Positions 44,393-52,787 of a DNA stretch of 64,000 nt are shown piece by piece; positions within the stretch are counted from its first letter, which is position 1, and each line of letters opens with the position of its first letter. The stretch comes from Paenisporosarcina sp050269735 (GTDB lineage Bacteria > Bacillota > Bacilli > Bacillales_A > Planococcaceae). The position numbers were made by a program, and so were the translations under genes. Under the pieces are notes generated by a model, which was given only the letters and a program-made list of their open reading frames with translations, had not been told where the DNA came from and ran no database searches. The DNA lies in contig NZ_JBNNIX010000002.1 of the NCBI RefSeq assembly GCF_050269735.1, positions 186,001 through 250,000 of the forward strand, written 5' to 3'.

Positions 44393-45196
44393 GTGAAAAT
44401 AAATATGGTCAAAATCATTACAATTCTTTCAGTAGTTGCAACTGTTATGTGGGTTGGAGGTTTATTTTTAACGATAGATGATCAATTTTTCAAGAACCCT
44501 ACTCCTCCCGCACCAACTGCTTCTGCCCTTTCGTCAGGAGCAAATCAAACAAAGGGCATCTCAATCGTTGCTCTAGGGGATTCATTAACCCGGGGAACTG
44601 GAGATTCAACAGGAAAAGGATATGTTCAATACATGTTGGACGAATTGAAATCAAACACGAAACAAAAAGTGGAATTATCGAATTTAGCCATAAAAGGCTT
44701 CACTTCCCAACAACTTCTAAAGCAGCTTGAACAAAAAGAAATCCAAAGTCAATTAAGTGATTCCAACCTGATTGTTATGACCATCGGTGCGAATGATTTA
44801 TTTCAAGGGGGTGAATCCCTCTCTCATCTAGATCAGTCAATTATTAGTTCTCTGGAAAAAAATTATTTAGGCAATCTTAAAAAAATCTTTGACACCATAA
44901 GAATAATAAATCCTGAAGCAACTGTTTTCCACGTTGGAATATACAATCCTTTCATTGAATTACCCAATTCCGAAAAAACGTCCGAGGCTGTTCGCAGATG
45001 GAATTTCGTTACGGCAGATTTGGCTGCATCTTATAAAAAAATTGTGGTAGTACCAACTTTCGACTTATTTGAAATAAATGTAAATAATAATTTATCCAGT
45101 GATAAATTCCATCCAAACAGTAATGGGTACAAATTAGTGGGGAATCGCGTTGCAGCCCTCATTAACTTTGAGAAGGAGAATAAACAAAATGAGTAG
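44393..45196 (+). CDS. SGNH/GDSL-type hydrolase, membrane-anchored
   Basis: 267 residues from GTG 44393 behind AAGAGGATGA. One N-terminal membrane segment, a Pro/Thr/Ala linker, then the SGNH fold: block I VALGDSLTRGTGD (Ser nucleophile), block III TIGANDLF, and block V DKFHPNSNGY (Asp and His). It should be an extracytoplasmic esterase. It resembles B. subtilis YpmR. It overlaps the ABC ATPase gene by 8 bp, so it is part of the exporter operon. Confidence 0.9.
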   Translation: MKINMVKIITILSVVATVMWVGGLFLTIDDQFFKNPTPPAPTASALSSGANQTKGISIVALGDSLTRGTGDSTGKGYVQYMLDELKSNTKQKVELSNLAIKGFTSQQLLKQLEQKEIQSQLSDSNLIVMTIGANDLFQGGESLSHLDQSIISSLEKNYLGNLKKIFDTIRIINPEATVFHVGIYNPFIELPNSEKTSEAVRRWNFVTADLAASYKKIVVVPTFDLFEINVNNNLSSDKFHPNSNGYKLVGNRVAALINFEKENKQNE

Positions 45197-46106
45197 CTCT
45201 CACCCTCCTTTATTAGTTAAAGATCTTAAGAAAACAATAGGGAAAAAAGAAATCATTAAAAATATTTCATTCGAACTGAAGCAAGGTGAAGTTTTTGGTT
45301 TTCTGGGTCCTAATGGAGCAGGAAAGACAACCACAATACGCATGCTTGTTGGCTTGATTAAACCGACTTCTGGGGTGGTTTCCATTTGTGGCTATAATTT
45401 AGCACAAGATTTTTCCAATGCCATAAAAAACCTTGGGTGCATCGTGGAAAATCCTGAACTTTATCCTTATTTAACGGGCCGTGAGAATCTGCAACAGTTT
45501 GCTCGAATGGTTCCTGGAATCAATGAAGACCGCATACAAGAAGTCATTGGCCAAGTGGGACTTCAAAATCGAATTCACGATCTGGTTAAAACCTATTCTT
45601 TAGGAATGCGTCAGCGACTTGGAATTGCCCAGGCCTTATTGGGGAAACCCAAAGTTCTCATTCTTGATGAACCTACAAACGGTCTAGATCCCGTCGGAAT
45701 AAGAGAAATGCGTGAATTTATTCGAAAGTTAGCAGAGGAAGACCAAATAAGCATCCTTATCTCCTCCCATTTACTAAGTGAAATCCAACTTATGTGCGAT
45801 CGAGTAGCCATTATTTCAAAAGGGGAAATCATTAAGATTGATTCGGTTGCACACTTACTTGCCGAACAGGAAAGAGTATCTTGGAAACTTCATCCATTGG
45901 CACTAGGAAGAAGAGTTTTATCAGAAGAAACAACCATATTGTACGAACACGATGGGCAGTTGATTACCCTTTATGATGAGCAAAAGCTCTCGTTCATTAA
46001 TGAAAGATTGGTTAGAGAAGGTGTCAAAGTAAGTGGAATCCAAACAAAAATTCCAACACTTGAGGATTTATTTATCGAGTTAACCGGTGGTGAAACGATT
46101 GATTAA
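45189..46106 (+). CDS. ABC transporter ATP-binding protein
   Basis: 305 residues from ATG 45189 after GAGAAGGAGAATAAAC. Walker A GPNGAGKTT, signature YSLGMRQRL, Walker B VLILDEPTNGLDP, ISSHLLSEI, followed by a short C-terminal domain. Of the BcrA/YhaQ-like exporter class. Coupled by overlap to both the SGNH hydrolase and the permease. Confidence 0.93.
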   Translation: MSSSHPPLLVKDLKKTIGKKEIIKNISFELKQGEVFGFLGPNGAGKTTTIRMLVGLIKPTSGVVSICGYNLAQDFSNAIKNLGCIVENPELYPYLTGRENLQQFARMVPGINEDRIQEVIGQVGLQNRIHDLVKTYSLGMRQRLGIAQALLGKPKVLILDEPTNGLDPVGIREMREFIRKLAEEDQISILISSHLLSEIQLMCDRVAIISKGEIIKIDSVAHLLAEQERVSWKLHPLALGRRVLSEETTILYEHDGQLITLYDEQKLSFINERLVREGVKVSGIQTKIPTLEDLFIELTGGETID

Positions 46107-47079
46107 TTTAGTCCAGAATGAACTCATCAAACTTGTTCGTAAAAAGCGTCTATACGTAATTGTCGCCATTGTGGCGGTCCTTGTTGCGTTGTTTACTTAC
46201 GCTCAAATGAAAGAAGTGAAAACTTTACAAGAACGCTTAGGGACTACTGACTGGAGAACGCAATTGCAGCAGGACATTGTGAATTCACAAAATCGCCTTG
46301 CATCGAAAACCATTCCAGATGATTTCCGTAAATATTTACTGATTAGTGTCAGCCAGCAGGAATATTATTTGGAACATGATGTGGATCCTTCAGCGCCTGG
46401 AGCCCCTACATTCATGCGCATATTTTTGGAAAACTCTATTGACCTATTGATGCCGTTGATGGTTGTCGTCGTCGTTGGTGATTTGGTTTCCTCCGAATTA
46501 AGCGGTGGAACAATTAAAATGCTTCTAACGAGACCAGTTAAAAGATCGCGGATTCTACTAAGCAAGTTTCTTACAATGATTCTTTCAGTTTCCTTTATTG
46601 TGTTGTCCCTTGGTATATTGTCCTATCTCATATCGGGAGTAGTCTTCGGCTATTCCGGTTGGACGATGCCTATTCTGACCGGATTTTCAACAAATGGATA
46701 TGACCTCGTCACAACCAATGTTCACGAAATCGGCCAATGGCAATACCTTCTGATGGAATTTGGACTTACTTGGTTCGTTGGAATCATCGTGGGGTCAATT
46801 ACGTTAATGCTTTCTGTCTTAATGCGCAGTACGGCAGCTGTAACTGGCGTTATGCTGGCAACTCTTATCTCGGGTCCCATATTGGCTAATATGGCCTCAT
46901 CTTGGGAATCGGCAAAATATCTTTTTATGGTCAATCTTAGAATTACGAATTATATCAGCGGAGGAGCTCCCCCCATCCAGGGAATGAACCTGGGCTTTTC
47001 GATGGTAATCCTTACAATATGGGGAATTACAGCACTCGTTGTTGCCTTTATTACTTTCACGAAAAGAGATGTGTACTAA
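46087..47079 (+). CDS. ABC-2 type permease
   Basis: 330 residues with an N-terminal membrane helix, an extracytoplasmic stretch to about residue 110, then five helices; SSELSGGTIKMLLTRPVKRSRI is the coupling segment typical of ABC-2 permeases. Two GTG codons in tandem (46087 and 46090) overlap the ATPase 3' end; the ribosome site is poor, fitting coupled translation. Exports an unknown substrate. Confidence 0.9.
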   Translation: MVKRLINLVQNELIKLVRKKRLYVIVAIVAVLVALFTYAQMKEVKTLQERLGTTDWRTQLQQDIVNSQNRLASKTIPDDFRKYLLISVSQQEYYLEHDVDPSAPGAPTFMRIFLENSIDLLMPLMVVVVVGDLVSSELSGGTIKMLLTRPVKRSRILLSKFLTMILSVSFIVLSLGILSYLISGVVFGYSGWTMPILTGFSTNGYDLVTTNVHEIGQWQYLLMEFGLTWFVGIIVGSITLMLSVLMRSTAAVTGVMLATLISGPILANMASSWESAKYLFMVNLRITNYISGGAPPIQGMNLGFSMVILTIWGITALVVAFITFTKRDVY

Positions 47080-47174
47080 TTTAAGAAAGATTTTTTCAAT
47101 GAGGAAGAATAAGTAACTAACCTGTAATAGATAAAGAAAAATAGACCTCTTTTCATTAACGACTAGCACAATTT

Positions 47175-47203
47175 AAAAGCCTGAAATCTATTCAGGCTTT
47201 TTC
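47175..47203 (+). terminator. Terminator of the SGNH-ABC operon
   Basis: AAAAGCCTGAA (47175-47185) pairs exactly with 47191-47201 and T residues follow. Confidence 0.9.
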
Positions 47204-47290
47204 TAATTTCCTATTTTCAAATCAAATCTCCATCTTTAATGACAATCATCTGTTCTTCAGATAAAGCACCTATAATTTTTTACAAATTAA

Positions 47291-47322
47291 AAAGCATTCC
47301 TCATTACTTGGAAATGCTTTGC
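47291..47322 (-). terminator. Terminator-like hairpin after the DUF4188 gene
   Basis: AAAGCATTCC pairs with GGAAATGCTTT with one bulged base. Confidence 0.6.
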
Positions 47323-47344
47323 TTTTTACTAAAAAAAAATTACA

Positions 47345-47815
47345 TTATTTATTTATTCTACGCCTTGCTGAATCTGTCTTTGAAACTACAGGAATATGAG
47401 AGGTAGCCTTTGAAAGTCCGAACTTCGGCATATTGTTATATATAGCTTCCGATGCACTTTTTTCAATTATGTATGTTTCATGGTATATCCCCACACTTCC
47501 GTCGTCTTTAATCTTTTGATTAAAGCTTTTCCAAGCCGCAGCGTGTGTCTTCCCATGAGCATATGCCTCCAAATCCTCAAAGCTTCTCCAATACTGGATA
47601 AGTGTTACCCCCCTCCAGCTAAAAAGAAATTCAGTGTGACGGAAGCCCCATTCTGAGTTCTGATATAATTCTTTGATCATTGGTCCCATTGCCATAAAGA
47701 CAGGTACCCACTTTGAGAAGGATAAAAATTTATTAATACGCATTCCAATTAAAAATAAAACGAAACTCTCCTCCGTGCTTGCTGTAAACCTACCGTTATA
47801 AATTTTCTCTCCCAA
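47345..47815 (-). CDS. DUF4188 (antibiotic-biosynthesis-monooxygenase-like fold)
   Basis: 156 residues. GMRINKFLSFSKWVPVFMAMGPMI and VTLIQYWRSFEDLEAYAHG are characteristic of DUF4188, a dimeric ferredoxin-like fold related to monooxygenases and haem oxygenase-like proteins. The start is TTG 47815 after GGGGG. Function unproven. It is the right-most gene inside the two dispersed repeats. Confidence 0.85.
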   Translation of the reverse strand: MGEKIYNGRFTASTEESFVLFLIGMRINKFLSFSKWVPVFMAMGPMIKELYQNSEWGFRHTEFLFSWRGVTLIQYWRSFEDLEAYAHGKTHAAAWKSFNQKIKDDGSVGIYHETYIIEKSASEAIYNNMPKFGLSKATSHIPVVSKTDSARRRINK

Positions 47816-47867
47816 AAAGTTACCCCCTATTTGTGTTTAAAGTCGTATATTCTATTTTTAGCTACCA

Positions 47868-48128
47868 GTTAGCCACCCATGCATCGCAATACCAGCGCTG
47901 CACCACAGAGGATGAAAATGTGTACAGAACGGGTATAGATTACTACGGATAGGAGATGAAGGTCGATGAACTATGGTGCCGCAGAGCCCAACCGTTAGTC
48001 TGACTCCAACAACCACGGTGTATCACAGAATGTCGCGCCCTTAATGGGTAGCACTCATGGGAGATTAATCCTACTCAGGTTGTTGCACTAGCCAATCACC
48101 CTATACTTTTTACAAGGGGGAGGATTTT
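47868..48128. repeat. About 260-bp dispersed structured repeat, copy B
   Basis: Aligned end to end with 42457-42707. Differences are scattered substitutions plus an insertion of about 11 bases around 47933-47950, which alters the first stem. The same orientation and the same boundaries are kept. It lies between the DUF4188 gene and the lipoprotein gene. Confidence 0.85.
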
Positions 48129-48256
48129 GATTAAATCAGCTAACAGCTTAATAATAGATCTTACAAGGCTCAGCCTTTTTTAAAAAGTTTTTTACTGGGT
48201 CTATTTTAATTTGCACTTTTTTGATTTTAATTTTCATAGGGGTCAAAGAACAAAAA

Positions 48257-48886
48257 TCATTTTGAATAGCCCAAGACTGTTCCTTGTATCCTTTCAACCG
48301 GTAACAGGCCAAAATCCTTGCTGTCAGTCCCCCGCCACCACTGATCAACCAATACAAAAACTGTACCTTCTTTTACTTGAATTGGATTCATTTCGGTTTT
48401 AAAATATCTCTTTACACTTTCTACGTCTACTACACCGCTCAAATCATTATTTTCAAAGTATTCCTCTTCAGTCCGACCGGTCCTTGTAGCTTCCCCATAG
48501 AAGGTATCCAACCGCTCATTGTTTATATACACGTGTCCGTACCTGATCATAACGGTTTCACCAGGTAGTCCCACTACTCTTCCCAAATAATCTTCTGGAA
48601 TCAATGGATTTTTCTTAATTTCTGATTCGATCATCTTATAATAAACGACATCCCCGCGTTCAAGAGATTCATAATTTGGATTTACCACTAATTTGCTATG
48701 TGTTATGGAATTATAATCGTAATTACCTCTATCCATGGAATCGGAACCCCAATCTACTAAAAGGTGTTTTTCATCAGGTGTGACCATTTTGATTTCTGGC
48801 GAAGTTTTTTCATCCGTAATGGTTTTCATCTCTGGTGTGCATCCTACTAACAACAGACTGAGCAAAACAAACATCAGCTTCTTCAA
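48257..48886 (-). CDS. Signal peptidase I-like lipoprotein lacking the catalytic lysine
   Basis: 209 residues from TTG 48886 (GGAG upstream). A lipobox LLLVGC puts Cys at about residue 15. The S26 landmarks follow: WGSDSMDRG in place of GxSMxPT, RGDVVYYK, YLGRVVGLPGETVMI where active enzymes have Y-x-KRVIGLPGD, and VDQWWRGTDSKDFGLLP matching the GDN-x-x-SxDSR box. The catalytic Lys is Gly, so peptidase activity is unlikely. It may bind signal peptides or have another role. Confidence 0.8.
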   Translation of the reverse strand: MKKLMFVLLSLLLVGCTPEMKTITDEKTSPEIKMVTPDEKHLLVDWGSDSMDRGNYDYNSITHSKLVVNPNYESLERGDVVYYKMIESEIKKNPLIPEDYLGRVVGLPGETVMIRYGHVYINNERLDTFYGEATRTGRTEEEYFENNDLSGVVDVESVKRYFKTEMNPIQVKEGTVFVLVDQWWRGTDSKDFGLLPVERIQGTVLGYSK

Positions 48887-49073
48887 ATCCACCAACTCCT
48901 CTTTACATATTATACCAACGTCATTCTGATACAACACGTAATTTAATGAATTTTCTGTGAATTATTTTATTAAAAGAAGCATGACATACAATGCAACATA
49001 TTTAATGACCTTTCAGATGGATATGAAAAGAGCTACATTTGCAGCCCCTCGAATTTAACTTAAAGAATCATAT

Positions 49074-49733
49074 TTATGAGCTCTGCCAGCTTTTAATATC
49101 AATTTTTTCCGGTAAAAACTCATCATTTGAGTTATTTATAACAATATCAAAATTTCTATGATAAGGATGCATAAATAAATCGTATTGAATTCGTCGTTCT
49201 TCATGAGATTGTCTTAAATATTTTATATCCGTTCCTCTTTCAGCAACATCGCGAATACCTCTTCTAATTAACTCGGTTTCTCCATCCGTGTATAAGTAGA
49301 TTTTTATATCAAACAAATTTGGGTCTATAAATGCCACGCTCATACCTTCGACTATATTTACTTTATTTCTTGATGAAATTACAGTATTGTTCTTAGAATT
49401 CGTGCAAAATGAATAAAAATCTAAACCATCTCTCAGCATGCATAGGTCTCTCTCTAAATCAGATAAATTATGTGCAGCAGGATGACATGCAGTCATTTTA
49501 TAATGATGGTTTTCATTCATATATTCATAATCTATAAAAGTATGTTTCCTAATATTGGACCCTATAATATATGGATCAGTATTAATATAATTTACGTCTC
49601 TATGATCGAGAAGTTTAATAAGATTGTTTGCAAATGTTGTTTTTCCGGAAGCACCATGACCCGATATCCCGATGATTATTTTTTTATCATCATTTATAAT
49701 TTTATTGGCTATCTCGTTTAAGAACTTATCCAT
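49074..49733 (-). CDS. Uridine kinase-like P-loop kinase
   Basis: 219 residues from ATG 49733 behind AAGGGAAGGG. Walker A ISGHGASGKTTFANN near residue 25, then YINTDPYIIG and KVNIVEGMSVAF, with RRGIRDVAERG as the lid, in the pattern of uridine kinase/phosphoribulokinase-like enzymes. Such proteins phosphorylate a nucleoside or small sugar. The substrate is not predictable. Stands alone on the minus strand. Confidence 0.8.
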   Translation of the reverse strand: MDKFLNEIANKIINDDKKIIIGISGHGASGKTTFANNLIKLLDHRDVNYINTDPYIIGSNIRKHTFIDYEYMNENHHYKMTACHPAAHNLSDLERDLCMLRDGLDFYSFCTNSKNNTVISSRNKVNIVEGMSVAFIDPNLFDIKIYLYTDGETELIRRGIRDVAERGTDIKYLRQSHEERRIQYDLFMHPYHRNFDIVINNSNDEFLPEKIDIKSWQSS

Positions 49734-49950
49734 AATCCCTTCCCTTTTCTTCTGAATTTGAATAAAATCTTCTGGCATTATTGACACATACTTTTCTAGA
49801 TTTTAAGCAAAGACTTCCATAAATTTGAATACTTTTTTGTTTCTTCGTATTGAATGTTAAAATCTTTGACTTTAAAGAAAAAGAAATTCCTTAATAATTT
49901 GCTTTTTGTTACAAGAAATCTACTGTTGTTGCAGTTTATTCAGTTACTTC

Positions 49951-50277
49951 TTACAAATCATCTAATTTTTTAGCTGATTTGTCTTTTTCGAACTTCTTTG
50001 TTTTTATCAGTGAATACAGTTCTCTGAAAAAGATATAATACGCAAGCAACATCAATGTTATCATCGGATAGGCAATCTTAGGATATTTATCAAATATAAA
50101 ATCTCGTTGAGCAAGCATAAAATAATGTATCATAATTAATAAAATGAAATAGTAAATTACTGAAATTAATTTATTATGTTTGCTGAAAATAACTAGAGCT
50201 ACTAAAAACAATACATTTGCTAGAACAAAGGTCCACAAAAAATTAATCACAAATATTGTTGATTCCACTTTTAACAC
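49951..50277 (-). CDS. Small integral membrane protein
   Basis: 108 residues with four hydrophobic segments and a lysine-rich C-terminal tail (KTKKFEKDKSAKK). Family not recognised. The start is GTG 50277 or the GTG three codons later; only AGGG precedes them. Confidence 0.6.
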   Translation of the reverse strand: MLKVESTIFVINFLWTFVLANVLFLVALVIFSKHNKLISVIYYFILLIMIHYFMLAQRDFIFDKYPKIAYPMITLMLLAYYIFFRELYSLIKTKKFEKDKSAKKLDDL

Positions 50278-50559
50278 AACCCTAAAAATCCCCTAATTAG
50301 ATAAAGCGTTATTTACAAGTCAATTGAGTAAGTACTAAAATGACTGTTAGTCCCACTACTAGATAACAATCTGAGTGTAACTAGCGGAATATAAACAGTT
50401 TTCAGCGCTAGTTTCCTGCAATTATAAATCCTATTGACGCGGTAGTTGTTCTACCTGCGAATATTTCCCCCAAATAATAACTGTGCAGCAGAATCAATAG
50501 CATCGATAAACCTATCCCCATCTTTATTATTTCTGCGCCAACGAATACACTTGCATTGA

Positions 50560-50838
50560 CTAAGATGGATTGTTTTTTTCTTTTAGATACTTTAAGTACG
50601 CATCTCTATCTTTAAGATGATTTGATGAGACATCATTTTCTGTAATAATGTTGGACTCTGTGACTGGAGCAGGTGTTAGATTAATAAGTCTAATGTTAAT
50701 TTCTGTTAGTAAGGATATCCCTCTAAACAGGCAGCCCACAATTATCCCAAAAGCAATACAACCGCCAATGATTGGTCCCAATATGAACAGAAAATAACCT
50801 AAAATTGAAAATAACATTATTAAAAATAGAAGCTTCAT
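50560..50838 (-). CDS. Small membrane protein
   Basis: 92 residues after GGGGGAAGAAC. Two hydrophobic segments (LLFLIMLFSILGYFLFILG and IIGGCIAFGIIVGCLF) precede a hydrophilic tail. Family not recognised. Last member of the same-strand cluster led by the permease pair. Confidence 0.65.
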   Translation of the reverse strand: MKLLFLIMLFSILGYFLFILGPIIGGCIAFGIIVGCLFRGISLLTEINIRLINLTPAPVTESNIITENDVSSNHLKDRDAYLKYLKEKNNPS

Positions 50839-50898
50839 TGTTCTTCCCCCAATTCAAAAACTACTCTATATTGTATTTTGACAAAATCAAAAAGAACC

Positions 50899-51204
50899 CT
50901 ATGCTTCGCCGTAGAATTCAGCGAAATAGAGAAAACCAATCTTTCTAACAAGGAAGTTTCTCAACTCACCTTGAGTTGCTTCTTCGATTGGTGGTTTAGT
51001 TAAGGTATATGCTTTTGGGTTTAACTCTGCAATTTTTTCTTGATCAATTTCATTATGGAATTGATCATCTATAATACCGGATGATAATGCCGCTTTTGGA
51101 TAACTCATAAAAAACACATGCGTTCGAAGTGCCATATGGGGTGTAGAGTGTAATAGAAGAAAAACACCTACATCTAACACGAGAATGCTTATCATTTTTT
51201 TCAT
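50899..51204 (-). CDS. Small exported or anchored protein
   Basis: 101 residues from ATG 51204 behind GGGGATAAGC. N-terminal MKKMISILVLDVGVFLLL is a signal anchor. The rest is unremarkable and unrecognised. It starts 16 bp after the stop of the upstream lipoprotein gene. Confidence 0.6.
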   Translation of the reverse strand: MKKMISILVLDVGVFLLLHSTPHMALRTHVFFMSYPKAALSSGIIDDQFHNEIDQEKIAELNPKAYTLTKPPIEEATQGELRNFLVRKIGFLYFAEFYGEA

Positions 51205-51220
51205 GCTTATCCCCCATTTA

Positions 51221-51736
51221 TTATTCATAGTAACCATTAGAATCTGGTAATTCTTTGTATTCTTCTTTGTTTGAAAGAATGCTATGAATATGATCTGCCA
51301 GCTTCAACAATTTCAATACATCCTCTGGATACCCATCACAATAACTCTGGGTATAAAAGGAATTAGTCTTGCCATCCATTTGAATATTCCAGATTGTATA
51401 AGATGGTGGTTCGGTATCACATACCTCTTCTTCTCTCACCGTGAATTTTGAATCATCCATAATATTAATATTCATCATTTCATGATAAGTCTGTTCCATT
51501 TCTTCTTCACTAAAAGCGATGTTTACTTCGATCGTGCCGTCCTCAACTAAGTCCTTTACAATCGTATCATTGAATGTGTCGATTTTTTGTTTACCATAAG
51601 TACCATAGATCAGACTAAAGTTAAAATCCGCAGGCATTTCTTTAATTTCCAACTTATCAGGTTGGTTAGAGCAGCCAATAAAACTCATGATTAAAAGTGG
51701 GATTAGATACAAGAAAAGAGATTTTTTTCTTGTCAA
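51221..51736 (-). CDS. Lipoprotein of unknown function
   Basis: 171 residues from TTG 51736 (AAGGATG upstream). Lipobox MSFIGC gives a lipid-modified Cys near residue 21. The mature part has a paired-cysteine region (EEVCDTEPP ... SYCDGYP) that could form a disulfide. Family not recognised. It lies 25 bp after the preceding lipoprotein gene. Confidence 0.7.
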   Translation of the reverse strand: MTRKKSLFLYLIPLLIMSFIGCSNQPDKLEIKEMPADFNFSLIYGTYGKQKIDTFNDTIVKDLVEDGTIEVNIAFSEEEMEQTYHEMMNINIMDDSKFTVREEEVCDTEPPSYTIWNIQMDGKTNSFYTQSYCDGYPEDVLKLLKLADHIHSILSNKEEYKELPDSNGYYE

Positions 51737-51761
51737 AACAATCACATCCTTCTTGCAATAG

Positions 51762-52157
51762 TTAACCTTCTAGAAATTTCATATAATAGAAAACTTTATC
51801 ATCGACCTCGACGATTAATATATCGAGTTCCAATCCGTTTTCACTTGCAGAGTAGATTTTTGTTCCTACCGGTAACTTTGTAGCAGTCCAATCCTTAAAG
51901 CCGAAACTACTAGTTGATTGCTTTTGTGTTTCACCTAAAAGAGTGTGTTTTATTAATTTTTCTTTTCGTTCTTGAAACCATTCTAATTCGGTCATATTAC
52001 TATAGATGAACCCATTTATCTGTATAATATCTGCTTCAGAATCTTGTTTTATCACATCTTTAGCTGTAATGATCCCATCGTCGGCGACACCACAACTCGA
52101 TAGAATGAAAAGCAAGAGTGAGCATAGTAATAATAAATTTGATTTACTTATAAACAA
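51762..52157 (-). CDS. Lipoprotein of unknown function
   Basis: 131 residues from TTG 52157, overlapping the upstream gene by 10 bp. Lipobox ILSSC at about residue 22. The mature domain is about 110 residues, beta-rich (KLPVGTKIYSASENGLELDILIVE). Family not recognised. Confidence 0.7.
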   Translation of the reverse strand: MFISKSNLLLLCSLLLFILSSCGVADDGIITAKDVIKQDSEADIIQINGFIYSNMTELEWFQERKEKLIKHTLLGETQKQSTSSFGFKDWTATKLPVGTKIYSASENGLELDILIVEVDDKVFYYMKFLEG

Positions 52158-52750
52158 GATTGATTGTGCTCCTCCTCAAACAATTTTTGTAATTTCCTCG
52201 ATAACTCTTTCTGTTTCGTTACAAAATCTTCAGTAGATATAATGAAATAAGAAGATGTACCATCTAATTGAATTAATGGGCATTCGTCATAAATTAAGCT
52301 GATCATTAACATATTTTTAGGGGCAATTGCTTTTTGGCTCAGGAATCTCTCCAGATCTAGGTATAATGTTCTCCCTAATTCGTCTGTAGACTTCTCAAGC
52401 GTGAAACGACCGGCAAAGCTGTTCCACCAGACTCTAAAAGAAAAGTGAATTTCATGATAAGTCTCCAAACTTTCTTCAGTTTTTTCAAATAAACTTTGAT
52501 AAAACAAGCTTTTCTCATCCATAAAAAGCTTAATATCATTCAATGGATGCTCGGCTATTCTAGATTTCACTTCACTCCACAAACTTCTAAAACGAAATTC
52601 AAAATCTTCTTCAAATGCACATTTCGAATAAATAGAAGGGAATTTGTACTGTTCTTTACTGCGTTTCTGATTTAGAAATATATTTTGTATATAAATCAAA
52701 AAGTTCAATGAATTGGAAGCTTCTGTTTTGATTTCTAATGTACATTTCAT
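52148..52750 (-). CDS. Cytosolic protein of unknown function
   Basis: 200 residues after AAAAGGGG. No signal or membrane segment; rich in Phe/Tyr/Glu, with FHSFRVWWN-like aromatic stretch (HFSFRVWWNSFAG). Family not recognised. Its position between the permease genes and the lipoproteins, with an overlap at its 3' end, places it in their operon. Confidence 0.6.
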   Translation of the reverse strand: MKCTLEIKTEASNSLNFLIYIQNIFLNQKRSKEQYKFPSIYSKCAFEEDFEFRFRSLWSEVKSRIAEHPLNDIKLFMDEKSLFYQSLFEKTEESLETYHEIHFSFRVWWNSFAGRFTLEKSTDELGRTLYLDLERFLSQKAIAPKNMLMISLIYDECPLIQLDGTSSYFIISTEDFVTKQKELSRKLQKLFEEEHNQSCL

Positions 52751-52787
52751 TAAATTAACCCCTTTTCCGGACCCATTATCCTTGAAC

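Noticed and set aside
48148..48357. 69-codon frame overlapping the signal-peptidase-like lipoprotein gene
   Set aside because: It lies in another frame over the 3' end of a supported gene and its composition is a shadow of that sequence.
50452..50548. Minus-strand stretch reading NNKDGDRFIDAIDSAAQ in one frame
   Set aside because: It looks like a possible coding remnant, but there is no start, a stop follows soon after, and no family was recognised.
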